Below are positions 24,999 to 33,727 of a DNA stretch of 57,692 nucleotides, one piece after another. Source of the stretch: an uncultured bacterium (lineage in GTDB: Bacteria; Actinomycetota; Coriobacteriia; Coriobacteriales; Coriobacteriaceae); contig CAJMPU010000016.1 in assembly GCA_905215505.1 (NCBI GenBank), positions 1 to 57,692 on the forward strand. The letters are read 5' to 3'. How positions within the stretch are numbered: the first letter of the stretch is position 1; each line of letters starts with the position of its first letter. The notes beneath the pieces were generated by a model. It ran no database searches. It was not told the origin of the DNA and was given only the letters and a program-made list of their open reading frames with translations. Both the position numbers and the translations under genes were made by a program.

Positions 24999-25184
24999 GG
25001 AAACTATGTCCCAGTATTTCGGATCAGAACGGGGCACGGTTTCCCCCAGGACTTCCTTGCGGAAACTGCATCCCACTCTGAGCGCCCATTCCGGGACACA
25101 GTTTCCCAACGGCCCCCGTTTCGGAAACCACATCCCGTTCCGAGCCTTCAAAGCGGGACGCGGCTTCCCCGAGAAAGTATCGAC
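24999..25184. repeat. Three tandem 62-bp palindromic repeats
   Basis: The motif GGAAACYRYRTCCC starts at 24999, 25061 and 25123, exactly 62 nt apart. In each unit it is mirrored 30-35 nt later by GGG-R-CRCRG-TTTCCC (25031-25045, 25093-25107, 25155-25169), so each unit is an imperfect stem-loop. Loop sequences differ, apart from a shared GAGC in units two and three, while the arms are kept. The array lies between the SDR terminator and the 3' end of the antiporter gene; the last repeat touches the stop of that gene. Function is unknown. Confidence 0.85.
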
Positions 25185-26746
25185 TACTTACCGTCGTCGT
25201 CTTCGGCTTCTTCGCGCGCATAGAGCTCCAGCATGCGGCGGCGGTATTCGCGCACAGCGAGCTTGGCGCGCTCCAGGCGGCGGCGCTCACGCGGAGTCAG
25301 CTCGGACGGGTCGACCTCGTCTCCATAGGTCTTATCGGCAAGCAGGTGCGCCGCGTCCACGATGCGGGCATCGATGTGGCCGCTCGCTGCCTCGGCGGAA
25401 AGACGCTCGGCAATCGTATCGAGCGTAGGCAGGCCCTCGAATACGCGACCATGGCCATGCGAGGTCAGCAGCTCGTGCTCGCGCGCGAGCAAGCTCGCTA
25501 GGTCGTGGTGGGCGCGCAAGATGTCGAGCGCATCGGATGGATGCTCGGCAACCTCTGCCACGGCGGCGACCGGTGCGGCATCCACCACGCGGTAGAAGAG
25601 CTGCGCGAGCAATGGCATCAAGAACACCGTGATGGCACCGGCGGCAACCATGACCGACGCAATATCTTGCGACAGCGCGCCCGCGTTGACGGCAACGCTC
25701 GTAACGGCAACGATGATCGGCAGCGCCGTGGTGCAGTACAGGGCCACGGTAATGCGACCATACGCCGACACATCGCGCGTCGCAGGACAAATGCTCATGG
25801 AAATAAGAATGGGCACGGCACGAATAATCAACAACGCCACGATAAAGCCCACGAGCAGACCCGGGCGCGACGCCACGGCCGTCAGATCGATCTTTGCGCC
25901 CGATACGGTAAAGAACACCGGAATCAAAAAACCGTAGGCCAGACCGTCGAGCTTGGTCTCGAGCGTATGGTTGCCCTCGGGGATGATATAGCGCAGGACA
26001 AAGCCGGCGGCAAAAGAACCCAACACGATGTCGAGATCAAAGACAGCCGAGAATGCCACGAGCGTGACCAGGATGAGCACCGTCAGGCGCACGAAGGTCT
26101 GCGACGTGGTATCGGCGCGCTCCTCAACAAATGCAAAGAAGCGGCTGCCGACGCGCTTGGAGCGGCTCGGGACCACGGCCAGCAACACGCAAACCACCGC
26201 AAACAAGCCAAGGATAACGAGCGTTTGGATGCCAGTGCGGGCAGACAACAGCACCGACATGGCGAGCACGGGACCGAGCTCGCCCCAAGTGCCATACGCG
26301 AGAATCGAGTCGCCCACGCGCGTGCCGGTGAGCGAGCGCTCACGCATGATGGGCACAAGCGTACCGAGCGCCGTCGAAGTGAGGGCAAGCGTCACGGCGA
26401 TACCGTCGAAATGACTGACTGAGAACCACGGGGTAAAGCGCACGGCAAGCCAGGCGATACCAAACGTGACGACCCACGTCGCCAAGCCGTAGCGCCCCTC
26501 GACGCCCGTGATGCTCTTGGGGTCGATCTCAAAGCCGGCAAGCAGGAACAAAAAGGCCAGGCCCAGCTCGGACACAAGCGAGACCTCAGCATCTACATGG
26601 ATGACGCCGAGCATATGGGGTCCCAGTACCGCGCCGAGCACGAGCAAAAAAACCGTCTCGGGAACGGGTTTTCCGGGAATCGCCGAGGCGATAAAAGGAC
26701 TCGCAAAGGCCACGAGTGCGATGATGGCGAGCGAAACGAATGCCAT
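25184..26746 (-). CDS. Cation:proton antiporter, CPA2 family
   Basis: The 520-aa product has an N-terminal Na+/H+ exchanger (CPA2/Kef-like) domain with about twelve transmembrane segments (residues 1-385): VFLLVLGAVLGPHMLG, LAFLFLLAGFEIDP (the conserved acidic region), TALGTLVPIMRE, FAAGFVLRYIIPEG. A charged cytoplasmic tail of about 130 residues ends in RRRMLELYAREEAEDDD; it has no recognisable TrkA-N or USPA domain. The family exchanges Na+ or K+ for H+ and supports pH and ion balance. The ATG at 26746 has AAAGG upstream. It is monocistronic and its stop abuts the 62-bp repeat array. Confidence 0.9.
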   Translation of the reverse strand: MAFVSLAIIALVAFASPFIASAIPGKPVPETVFLLVLGAVLGPHMLGVIHVDAEVSLVSELGLAFLFLLAGFEIDPKSITGVEGRYGLATWVVTFGIAWLAVRFTPWFSVSHFDGIAVTLALTSTALGTLVPIMRERSLTGTRVGDSILAYGTWGELGPVLAMSVLLSARTGIQTLVILGLFAVVCVLLAVVPSRSKRVGSRFFAFVEERADTTSQTFVRLTVLILVTLVAFSAVFDLDIVLGSFAAGFVLRYIIPEGNHTLETKLDGLAYGFLIPVFFTVSGAKIDLTAVASRPGLLVGFIVALLIIRAVPILISMSICPATRDVSAYGRITVALYCTTALPIIVAVTSVAVNAGALSQDIASVMVAAGAITVFLMPLLAQLFYRVVDAAPVAAVAEVAEHPSDALDILRAHHDLASLLAREHELLTSHGHGRVFEGLPTLDTIAERLSAEAASGHIDARIVDAAHLLADKTYGDEVDPSELTPRERRRLERAKLAVREYRRRMLELYAREEAEDDDGK

Positions 26747-26930
26747 GTGATGCCTTTCTCTTGTTTGCGCTTCACTGTAGCACCCTCGCCGTCCTCAACG
26801 CGCCGCGAGCTGTCGTATCATAGTGAGGTTTACAAACATGTGGCTCAAGGCGACCGCAGGGCAGACCCCGCAAACCGACCGCTGCCGCATACCGTACCGT
26901 ACGCCCAACCGATCAGGAAGGCAGGAACCA

Positions 26931-29900
26931 ATGGTCTCTCGTATCTACGTGGAGAAGAAACCCGGGTTCGACGTCGAGGCTCAGCAGCTCAAGGGCGAGC
27001 TGACCGAAATTCTCGGCATCAAGGGCATCGAGGCCCTGAGGATCATCAACCGCTACGACGTCGAGGGCATCGACAAGGAGCTTTTCCGGTCCTGCGTGCC
27101 GACCGTCTTTAGCGAGCCCCAGGTCGATGTGACCTACGACGAGCTCCCCGCAAGCGATGGCGCCGTCTTTGCCGTCGAATTCCTGCCTGGCCAGTTTGAC
27201 CAGCGCGCCGACTCCGCCAGCGAGTGCGTGCAGCTCATCAGCCAGGGCGAGCGCCCCGCCGTGCGCTCCGCCAAGGTCTATATGATCTCGGGCGCTCTGG
27301 ACGAGGCCGCCATTGATGCCATCAAGCACTACGTGGTGAACCCCGTCGAGGCGCGCATCGCCTCGCTCGACCTGCCCGAGACGCTGTACATGGAGACCCC
27401 CGAGCCCCAGCCCGTCGAGGTGCTCGACGGTTTCCGCGAGCTCGACGAAGCCGGCCTTGCCGCCTTTATTTCCGAGCGCGGCCTTGCCATGGACGAGGCG
27501 GACATCGCCTTCTGCCAGCAGTACTTCCGCGATGAGGATCGCGACCCCACCATCACCGAGATCCGCGTGATCGACACCTACTGGTCCGATCACTGCCGCC
27601 ACACCACCTTCGGCACCGTCCTGGACGACGTGACGATCGACGACGCCGTGGTGCAGCAGGCCTTCGACCGCTACATGGAGATGCGCCACGAACTCGGTCG
27701 CGACACCAAGCCCGTCTGCCTCATGGACATGGGCACCATCGGCGCCAAGTACCTCAAGAAGACCGGCGTCATGACCGATGTCGACGAGTCCGAGGAGATC
27801 AACGCCTGCACCGTCAAGGTGAAGGTCGATGTCGACGGCGAGGACCAGGACTGGCTGTTCCTCTTTAAGAACGAGACCCACAACCACCCGACCGAGATCG
27901 AGCCCTTCGGCGGTGCCGCCACCTGCGTGGGCGGTGCCATCCGCGACCCGCTGTCGGGCCGCAGCTACGTGTACCAGGCCATGCGTGTCACCGGCGCCGG
28001 CGACCCCACCGTCCCCGTGTCCGAGACGCTCGAGGGCAAGCTGCCGCAGCGTAAGCTCGTGACCACTGCTGCCGCCGGCTACTCCAGCTACGGCAACCAG
28101 ATCGGCCTTGCCACCGGTCAGGTCAACGAACTCTATCACCCCGGCTACGTCGCCAAGCGTATGGAGGTCGGCGCCGTCGTGGGCGCCACCCCGGCAAACC
28201 ACGTGCGTCGCGAGTGCCCCGCCCCCACCGACAAGATCATCCTGCTGGGTGGCCGCACTGGCCGTGATGGCATCGGTGGCGCTACCGGCTCTTCCAAGAC
28301 CCAGAACACCGAGTCCATCGAGACCTCGGGTGCCGAGGTCCAGAAGGGCAACGCCCCGGTCGAGCGCAAGCTGCAGCGCCTGTTCCGCCGCGGCGACGCC
28401 TGCCGTCTGATCAAGCGCTGCAATGACTTTGGCGCTGGCGGCGTCTCGGTCGCCGTGGGCGAGCTTGCCGACGGCCTGTACGTGGACCTGGACACCGTGA
28501 CCAAGAAGTACGACGGTCTTGACGGCACTGAGCTCGCCATCTCCGAGTCCCAGGAGCGCATGGCCTGCGCCGTCGCCGATGGTGACGTCGATGAGTTCAT
28601 GGGCTACGCCGCCGAGGAGAACCTGGAGGCGACCGTCATCGCCGAGGTTACCGCCGAGCCGCGCATGCGCATGGCCTGGAACGGCGTCGCCATCGTCGAC
28701 CTGTCCCGCGAGTTCCTCAACTCCAACGGTGCGCCCAAGCACCAGACTGCTCACGTCTGCGCCCGCGGCGTGTGGCAGCCCAGCTGGGCCGGCACCACGC
28801 TTGCCGAGCGCATGACCTCGCTTGTCACCGACCTCAACGTTGCCTCCAACAAGGGCCTTTCCGAGCGCTTCGACTCCACCATCGGTGCCGCAACCGTGCT
28901 CATGCCCTTTGGCGGCAAGACGCAGCTCACCCCGAGTTCTGCCATGGTCGCCAAGTTCCCCGTGGACGGCGAGACCACCACGGCGAGCGCCATGGCATGG
29001 GGCTTCAACCCCTACCTGATGGAGGCCGACCAGTTTGCGGGTGCCTACCTGTCCGTGGTCGAGTCCATCGCCAAGCTCGTTGCCGCCGGCTTTGAGCACA
29101 AGCGCGCCTACCTCTCCTTCCAGGAGTACTTCGAGCGCCTGCGCACCGAAGCAGAGCGCTGGGGCAAGCCCATGGCTGCCGTCCTGGGTGCCCTTATGGC
29201 CCAGGTCGACCTGGGTGCCGGTGCCATCGGCGGCAAGGACTCCATGAGCGGTTCGTTTGAGGACGAGGCCGGCGAGCTCAACGTTCCGCCGACCCTGATC
29301 AGCTTCGCCGTCGCCGTGGGCAAGGCCGCCCGCGCCGTCTCGCCCGAGTTCAAGGGCCTCACGCACCGCGTCGTCCGCATCGCCCCCGCCACCTATAGCG
29401 AGGACTACCGCCCCGATGCTCAGCAGCTGCTCGCCGCGTTTGACGCCGTCGAGGCGCTCACTGCTACCGGCAACGCCCTGGCCATCTCCACGCCCGGCTA
29501 CGGCTGCGGCGCCGAGAGCCTCTTTAAGATGTGCGTCGGTAACCAGATCGGTATCGAGCTTGCCGAGGATGTAGACGTGGAGAGCCTCTTCACCCCGCTC
29601 TACGGCAGCTTTATTGTCGAGCTCGCCGAGGATGCCGAGCTGCCCGAGGTCGCCGACGGCGTTGTCGTCGAGCCCCTGGGCACCACCGTCGAGGGCTATG
29701 TCATCGACACCGGTTCCGAAGTCATCGAGCTCTCCGAGCTCCAGGAGGCCTGGGAGAGCGGCATCGAGGGCGTCTTCACCTACCGCAGCGCCGGCGAGAC
29801 CCCCGAGGTCGAGACCATCGACTTCCGCGCCAAGGATATCCACGTGTACGGCGGCGCCAAGATCGCCCGCCCGCGCGTGATCATCCCCGTGTTCCCCGGC

Positions 29901-30677
29901 AACAACTGCGAGTACGACAGCGCCCGCGCCTTCCGTGCCGCCGGTGCCGAGGCCGACACCTTCGTGATCAACAACCTCACGCCCGAGGCCGTCGCCGAGA
30001 GCACCCGCGAGCTTGCCCGCCGCATCCGTGCAAGCCAGATCGTTATGATCCCCGGCGGCTTCTCGGGCGGCGACGAGCCCGACGGCTCCGCCAAGTTCAT
30101 CACGGCGTTCTTCCGCGCTCCCGAGGTCACCGAGGCAGTCCGCGACCTGCTCAAGGCCCGCGATGGCCTGATGCTGGGCATCTGCAACGGCTTCCAGGCC
30201 CTGATCAAGCTCGGCCTGGTGCCCTACGGCGACATCGTCGACGCCACGCCCGATACGCCCACGTTGACGTTCAACACCATCGGTCGCCACCAGAGCCGTC
30301 TGGTGCGCACCCGCATCTCGTCCAACTTGTCCCCGTGGCTGTCGCAGTGCAGCCTGGACGACCCCTACACCGTCGCCATCAGCCACGGCGAGGGCCGCTT
30401 TGTCGCCAATGACGAAGTGCTCGCCCAGCTGATCGCCAACGGCCAGGTCGCCACGCAGTACGTGGGCGAGGACGGCAAGCCCAGCATGGATCTTTCCGTC
30501 AACCCCAACGGCTCCGCACTCGCCATCGAGGGCATCACGAGCCCCGACGGCCGCGTCCTGGGCAAGATGGGCCATGCCGAGCGTCGCGGCGACAACCTGT
30601 ACCGCAACGTGCCCGAGCATGTCCCCGGCGATAAGTTCATGCCGATCTTTGAGAGCGGCGTAGCCTACTTCGCCTAA
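26931..30677 (+). CDS. purL: Phosphoribosylformylglycinamidine synthase, single-chain (PurL+PurQ)
   Basis: The enzyme converts formylglycinamide ribotide, glutamine and ATP to the amidine in purine synthesis. At 1248 aa it is the long form: an N-terminal PurS-like part (1-150), the ATP-binding synthetase halves (NETHNHPTEIEPFGGAATC, GAVVGATPANHVRRE, GGKTQLTPSS, GAIGGKDSMSGSF) and a C-terminal glutaminase (IPVFPGNNCEYDS, PGGFSGGDEPDG, and GICNGFQALI with the nucleophilic Cys). No separate purS or purQ is needed. The start is the ATG at 26931 (AGGAA upstream); the frame extends 36 codons further without a ribosome site. The mobile element begins about 20-60 nt after its stop. Confidence 0.97.
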   Translation: MVSRIYVEKKPGFDVEAQQLKGELTEILGIKGIEALRIINRYDVEGIDKELFRSCVPTVFSEPQVDVTYDELPASDGAVFAVEFLPGQFDQRADSASECVQLISQGERPAVRSAKVYMISGALDEAAIDAIKHYVVNPVEARIASLDLPETLYMETPEPQPVEVLDGFRELDEAGLAAFISERGLAMDEADIAFCQQYFRDEDRDPTITEIRVIDTYWSDHCRHTTFGTVLDDVTIDDAVVQQAFDRYMEMRHELGRDTKPVCLMDMGTIGAKYLKKTGVMTDVDESEEINACTVKVKVDVDGEDQDWLFLFKNETHNHPTEIEPFGGAATCVGGAIRDPLSGRSYVYQAMRVTGAGDPTVPVSETLEGKLPQRKLVTTAAAGYSSYGNQIGLATGQVNELYHPGYVAKRMEVGAVVGATPANHVRRECPAPTDKIILLGGRTGRDGIGGATGSSKTQNTESIETSGAEVQKGNAPVERKLQRLFRRGDACRLIKRCNDFGAGGVSVAVGELADGLYVDLDTVTKKYDGLDGTELAISESQERMACAVADGDVDEFMGYAAEENLEATVIAEVTAEPRMRMAWNGVAIVDLSREFLNSNGAPKHQTAHVCARGVWQPSWAGTTLAERMTSLVTDLNVASNKGLSERFDSTIGAATVLMPFGGKTQLTPSSAMVAKFPVDGETTTASAMAWGFNPYLMEADQFAGAYLSVVESIAKLVAAGFEHKRAYLSFQEYFERLRTEAERWGKPMAAVLGALMAQVDLGAGAIGGKDSMSGSFEDEAGELNVPPTLISFAVAVGKAARAVSPEFKGLTHRVVRIAPATYSEDYRPDAQQLLAAFDAVEALTATGNALAISTPGYGCGAESLFKMCVGNQIGIELAEDVDVESLFTPLYGSFIVELAEDAELPEVADGVVVEPLGTTVEGYVIDTGSEVIELSELQEAWESGIEGVFTYRSAGETPEVETIDFRAKDIHVYGGAKIARPRVIIPVFPGNNCEYDSARAFRAAGAEADTFVINNLTPEAVAESTRELARRIRASQIVMIPGGFSGGDEPDGSAKFITAFFRAPEVTEAVRDLLKARDGLMLGICNGFQALIKLGLVPYGDIVDATPDTPTLTFNTIGRHQSRLVRTRISSNLSPWLSQCSLDDPYTVAISHGEGRFVANDEVLAQLIANGQVATQYVGEDGKPSMDLSVNPNGSALAIEGITSPDGRVLGKMGHAERRGDNLYRNVPEHVPGDKFMPIFESGVAYFA

Positions 30678-30744
30678 ACCTTTCCCATCAGGTACAATCC
30701 CCCCGCATAACGAAACACTGTTCCATAGCGCCCGACCTGCGGTT

Positions 30745-31935
30745 TTATACGTCTTTCACAACGTTGCCCACAGGTTCGGGCGTATCGCTCGGGTTCGGAG
30801 GGCTGCCCACGGGTTGCCCGCCCGAGGGCGAGAACGCGGCATCGAGACGGGCGGCAACGCCCTTGTCAGCATCGGCGTACAAATGCCCACAGGTTCCGAG
30901 CGTGGTCTTAACGTCCTCATGACCGAGACGGTCGCGGATAGCCAAGGCGTTCTCGCCCAGACTTATGAGCAGCGCGGCGTGGCTGTGGCGAAGCGCGTGA
31001 ACGCGGATACGGTGAACGCCAGCCATTGGCGCGTGGCGCTCGATAATACGACCAATGACGTGCTTGGAGAGCGGGGAGCCGTCACGAGACAGCACGAAAT
31101 CGCTACAGATATTCCGCTGCTGAACATCGTACCAACGCGAAAGGTACCCCAGCGTGAGCGAATCGAGGGCGATAACGCGCTTGCCCGCCTTGGTCTTGGG
31201 CGGTGTAATCTTCCAGTCTTGGGCGTTGCGGTAGTACATCGAGCAGGACACCGTCAGGGTTCCCGAGCCGAAGTCGATAGCCGACCAGCGCAGGGCTTGG
31301 GCTTCACCGAGCCGAAGCCCCGTCATGTACAGCAGCCACAGGCACGTGAAGCCATGAAGCCCGTAATACTCGTTCGTGTCGAACGTAGCCGCCACCCGCT
31401 CAAACTCGTCACGCGTCCAGAAATCGACTTCCCTGCGGGCTTTCGGGACGTTGCCGACAGTGCGGGCGGGGTTGCGCTGCAACAGCCCGATTTTAACCGC
31501 CATGTCCAGAACCATAGCGAAATACCCGTAAACGGAACGCGCATAGGCGGGCGAGTAAGCAGAAACAAGCTCATTCTGCCAACGTTTAAGGGCGGGCGCG
31601 TCAATGTCGCGCAGCCGACAGCGATCCCAACGCGCGAAACGCTTTCGCGCCATCTGGGAACGCACGGCGAACGTGCTTTCACGGGTTCTAGCCTTGTAGT
31701 CTGGAACCCAGTACGTGCAGAAGAACTCGCCGAAACTCATTGTCGAGTTGACCTTTACGGCGGTCTTGGAGAAGTCAGCCATATACGCATCGTAGGCGGC
31801 TTTCGCGTCCTTCTGGGTCTTGTAGCCGCGCCCCCAGTGGCGTACGCGCTTGCCCTCGGCATCGGTGCCGAGGTTAGCCACGAAATACCACGAGCCGTTA
31901 CGCGCATCGCGGTACACGTTACTCACCTTGGGCAT
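30745..31935 (-). CDS. int: Tyrosine site-specific integrase
   Basis: The integrase inserts and, with an excisionase, excises the element. The 396-aa product has an N-terminal arm-binding AP2-like part (VSNVYRDARNGSWYFVANLG), a SAM-like core-binding domain (about 65-165) and the catalytic domain with Arg208 (TGLRLGE), His313/Arg316 (HALRHSHA), His339 (RLGHED) and the nucleophile Tyr353 (CGHLYAD). A Pro-rich tail of about 20 residues follows. The ATG at 31935 has GGGGGCG upstream and lies inside the last codons of a 26-aa frame, so translation is probably coupled. It closes the left end of the element beside purL. Confidence 0.95.
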   Translation of the reverse strand: MPKVSNVYRDARNGSWYFVANLGTDAEGKRVRHWGRGYKTQKDAKAAYDAYMADFSKTAVKVNSTMSFGEFFCTYWVPDYKARTRESTFAVRSQMARKRFARWDRCRLRDIDAPALKRWQNELVSAYSPAYARSVYGYFAMVLDMAVKIGLLQRNPARTVGNVPKARREVDFWTRDEFERVAATFDTNEYYGLHGFTCLWLLYMTGLRLGEAQALRWSAIDFGSGTLTVSCSMYYRNAQDWKITPPKTKAGKRVIALDSLTLGYLSRWYDVQQRNICSDFVLSRDGSPLSKHVIGRIIERHAPMAGVHRIRVHALRHSHAALLISLGENALAIRDRLGHEDVKTTLGTCGHLYADADKGVAARLDAAFSPSGGQPVGSPPNPSDTPEPVGNVVKDV

Positions 31936-31971
31936 CGTTCGCCCCCACGGGGTCAACGCCGATAATATCGG
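31904..31971. repeat. xis-int junction repeat, copy 1
   Basis: This stretch (68 nt) is repeated at 32583-32649 with five differences. It spans the end of an excisionase-like frame and the first codons of the integrase. In this copy the string GATGCCCAAGG provides the integrase ATG in one frame and lets the excisionase-like frame end at TAA; in the other copy one C is missing and the frames are fused. Confidence 0.85.
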
Positions 31972-31999
31972 TCTTATTGACCATCGTACAACCAGTCAT
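31919..31999 (-). CDS. 26-aa internally deleted excisionase, overlapping int
   Basis: The minus strand from ATG 31999 (AGGAAAGGA upstream) encodes 26 residues. Its start (CTMVNKTD) matches the N-terminus and its end (IIGVDPVGANDAQGE) the C-terminus of the full-length excisionase at 32555-32812, with about 50 central residues missing, including the whole helix-turn-helix. Its stop lies 14-16 nt inside int. It cannot bind DNA as an excisionase but would deliver ribosomes to the int start. It is either a decayed gene or a retained leader. Confidence 0.6.
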   Translation of the reverse strand: MTGCTMVNKTDIIGVDPVGANDAQGE

Positions 32000-32027
32000 A
32001 GGCTACCAGTCCTTTCCTATCTGTTGC

Positions 32028-32068
32028 TAAAAACAAAGCCCCCGACCCGTATTCGCAGGTCAGGGGCT
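32028..32068 (-). terminator. Terminator of the 113-aa gene
   Basis: On the minus strand AGCCCCTGACC and GGTCGGGGGCT form a stem with a 10-nt loop, followed by TTTGTTTTTAGC. It separates the 113-aa gene from int, so int needs read-through or its own promoter. A related hairpin lies at 39101-39139. Confidence 0.8.
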
Positions 32069-32080
32069 GAGAGCTACGTG

Positions 32081-32422
32081 CTACTCGTCCTCATCATCTG
32101 ACACTATCGCCAAGCCCTCAAACGTCAGATTAAGCTCGCTCGGGCTCTTGCCTAGATACAGGTTATGGTCGAGCAACAGGGAACACCAACAGCAGCAGCC
32201 GTCTATCCTGCCATAGCCGAGAAGGTTCGCGGGGAGCACTTGACCTTCCAGCTCAACGGTCTTGACCTCCAATTTAACTAAGCGGTCGCCATGTGCCAGA
32301 GCGACAATGACTTGACCGAACTGAAAGCATTCGATAAATACGCTGCCACCCATATCGTCAACGAAGAATCCGCGCTTGAAGTTTCTGATTCCATCTGGGA
32401 CGGGGTACTGCGATACAGACAT
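32081..32422 (-). CDS. Hypothetical protein of the mobile element (113 aa)
   Basis: I do not recognise this protein. It is 113 aa, acidic, without signal peptide or membrane segment, and begins MSVSQYPVPDGIRNFKRGFF. A Cys-rich patch (DGCCCWCS) lies near residue 80, and the C-terminus is acidic (SDDEDE). The ATG at 32422 has AAAGGAG 5 nt upstream. It has its own promoter and leader hairpin (32441-32501), nearly identical to that of the gene at 38154-38780, and its own terminator, so it is a separate single-gene transcript inside the element. A regulator or structural role is possible; nothing in the sequence decides. Confidence 0.75.
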   Translation of the reverse strand: MSVSQYPVPDGIRNFKRGFFVDDMGGSVFIECFQFGQVIVALAHGDRLVKLEVKTVELEGQVLPANLLGYGRIDGCCCWCSLLLDHNLYLGKSPSELNLTFEGLAIVSDDEDE

Positions 32423-32440
32423 GATTACTCCTTTCATTCT

Positions 32441-32501
32441 GGGCTAATAGGTTAGCCCTTATGTCAAAAAGAATAATAGTCGATTGAAATACTTAGGGCA
32501 A
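32441..32501 (-). promoter_or_regulatory. Element promoter with leader hairpin, copy 1
   Basis: On the minus strand TTGCCC (32501-32496), a 17-nt spacer and TATTAT (32478-32473) are followed by a perfect 7-bp hairpin GGGCTAA-CCTA-TTAGCCC (32458-32441), then the ribosome site of the 113-aa gene. The same arrangement occurs at 38799-38859. The hairpin could be an operator for an element-encoded regulator or an RNA stem. Confidence 0.75.
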
Positions 32502-32554
32502 GTGCTGTTGCCCAGATTTTAAAATCTTTTGAAAACCAACCGATGGCGAGGAGA

Positions 32555-32812
32555 TTATCCGTCCGAAGGAGCCGAGAACGCGGCATCGCGGTAGACGTTA
32601 CTCACCTTGGCATCGTTCGCCCCCACGGGGTAAACGCCGATTATCTCGGCGACAGCGGACGCGGGGACGCGCCCGACCTTGCGGGAGCCGTAGAACCCGA
32701 ACCCCTTGGAAACCATGAGAGCTTTAGCAGCCCTGATAATGTCAGCAGACTTGGACGCGCTGAAACCCAGCGCCTGAACGTCAGCCTTATCGACCATCAC
32801 ACATGTTGCCAT
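32555..32812 (-). CDS. DUF3173-type excisionase
   Basis: The 85-aa product matches the small helix-turn-helix proteins (DUF3173 type) found beside integrases of Gram-positive integrative elements: VDKADVQALGFSASKSADII, AKALMVSKGFGFY, and KVGRVPASAVAEIIGV. Such proteins act as directionality factors favouring excision. The ATG at 32812 has AAGGAG 10 nt upstream and overlaps the rep gene by 26 nt. The last 17 residues (KVSNVYRDA...) are the integrase N-terminus read in frame because one C is missing at the old int start, so this gene ends in a scrap of a lost int copy. The extra tail may or may not matter. Confidence 0.75.
   Translation of the reverse strand: MATCVMVDKADVQALGFSASKSADIIRAAKALMVSKGFGFYGSRKVGRVPASAVAEIIGVYPVGANDAKVSNVYRDAAFSAPSDG
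32583..32649. repeat. xis-int junction repeat, copy 2
   Basis: This 67-nt segment is the partner of 31904-31971. It contains the end of the full-length excisionase gene fused in frame to about nine codons of an integrase gene, after which similarity to int stops. Confidence 0.85.
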
Positions 32813-33647
32813 TGCCAACACACTCCTTACCTAGTTCCTTGCATATCTTGGTGTAGCGAACCGTGCGAGGGGCATAGCCGCCCGCATCGCCGAAGTTCGG
32901 CACCTGCTGTTCGTACTCTTTCGTAAAGGAAACATCGAAACCATCGAACGAGAGCCGTTCAGTAGTCGTAAAGCGTTCCTCGATAGGCTGTATCAGGTTC
33001 TGCGAACGGAAGAACTTCTTCTGCTTGTAGGAACCCTCGTCAACGTCCTTGCTGAAATACTTGGAGATATAGCGCCCCACGTTTTGCCGTTGGTCGACAT
33101 CGACACGGTTTATCTTGACGAAACCATGCCCCCACACCTCGCGAAGCTCGGAAAGCCTGATATACGGAAACCCGAACAGAACCACGTGGTAGTGGATAGC
33201 GCCGCGCTTCTGGGCTTCCCATACCGCAAGATAGCGCACCTGCATAACATCGGACTTATAGACGCGCCTATTCAAACGCCTAACGAATTTGGAGAACTCG
33301 CGGTTGCAGTATTTAATATCTGATACGTTATCGGCGAACGTGAGCGTGAGGAACTTCGTAGCATCATCGAAATTGCAGTCGATAAGGCGGGCTATCTCCC
33401 AACGAACACCCTTGTAGTGCCTTTGCCGACGTCTCGCGGCATCGTAGTAAGCGGCTGCTTCGGGCTTACGCCCGCGTTCGCTTTCATCTTCCGAATCATC
33501 ATCGCGACAGTTCTCGGGATACATGCGCCCAGCGGGCGCGGAATACTCCCAAACCTCAATCGTTGCGGGTGTCTCGATGGTCTTGACCCATTCGAGCCGC
33601 ACTGGTACATACCACCTTCGGCACATCCGCGGAAAACTGGGTTTCAC
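32787..33647 (-). CDS. HUH-type rolling-circle replication initiator
   Basis: The 286-aa product has the three motifs of HUH endonucleases that nick DNA to start rolling-circle replication: motif 1 FLTLTFADN (99-107), motif 2 IHYHVVLFG (HUH as His152-Tyr-His154) and motif 3 with the nucleophile tyrosines in GRYISKYFSK (Tyr193/Tyr197). It probably nicks an origin nearby; the GC-rich inverted repeat just upstream (33728-33800) is the best candidate. It could also serve as relaxase for transfer. The start is unclear: GTG 33647 has a weak ribosome site, while GTG 33602 has AAGGTGG 9 nt upstream. It overlaps the excisionase gene. Confidence 0.82.
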   Translation of the reverse strand: MKPSFPRMCRRWYVPVRLEWVKTIETPATIEVWEYSAPAGRMYPENCRDDDSEDESERGRKPEAAAYYDAARRRQRHYKGVRWEIARLIDCNFDDATKFLTLTFADNVSDIKYCNREFSKFVRRLNRRVYKSDVMQVRYLAVWEAQKRGAIHYHVVLFGFPYIRLSELREVWGHGFVKINRVDVDQRQNVGRYISKYFSKDVDEGSYKQKKFFRSQNLIQPIEERFTTTERLSFDGFDVSFTKEYEQQVPNFGDAGGYAPRTVRYTKICKELGKECVGNGNMCDGR

Positions 33648-33727
33648 CAGCGAAAATCGCCAAAACGGGCGAACTTCTGCGGAAAGATGATGACCTATAA
33701 ATCAAGTAAAGTAAGCCGCCGTGCGCC

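Noticed and set aside
24999..25184. CRISPR array
   Set aside because: Repeats are imperfect, each unit is itself a stem-loop, intervening sequences are not spacer-like, and no cas genes are nearby.
26913..30620. Open frame of 1235 codons on the minus strand opposite purL
   Set aside because: It mirrors purL exactly, has low-complexity Gly/Asp/Val/Leu/His composition expected from antisense of G/C-ending codons, and has no ribosome site or known motif.
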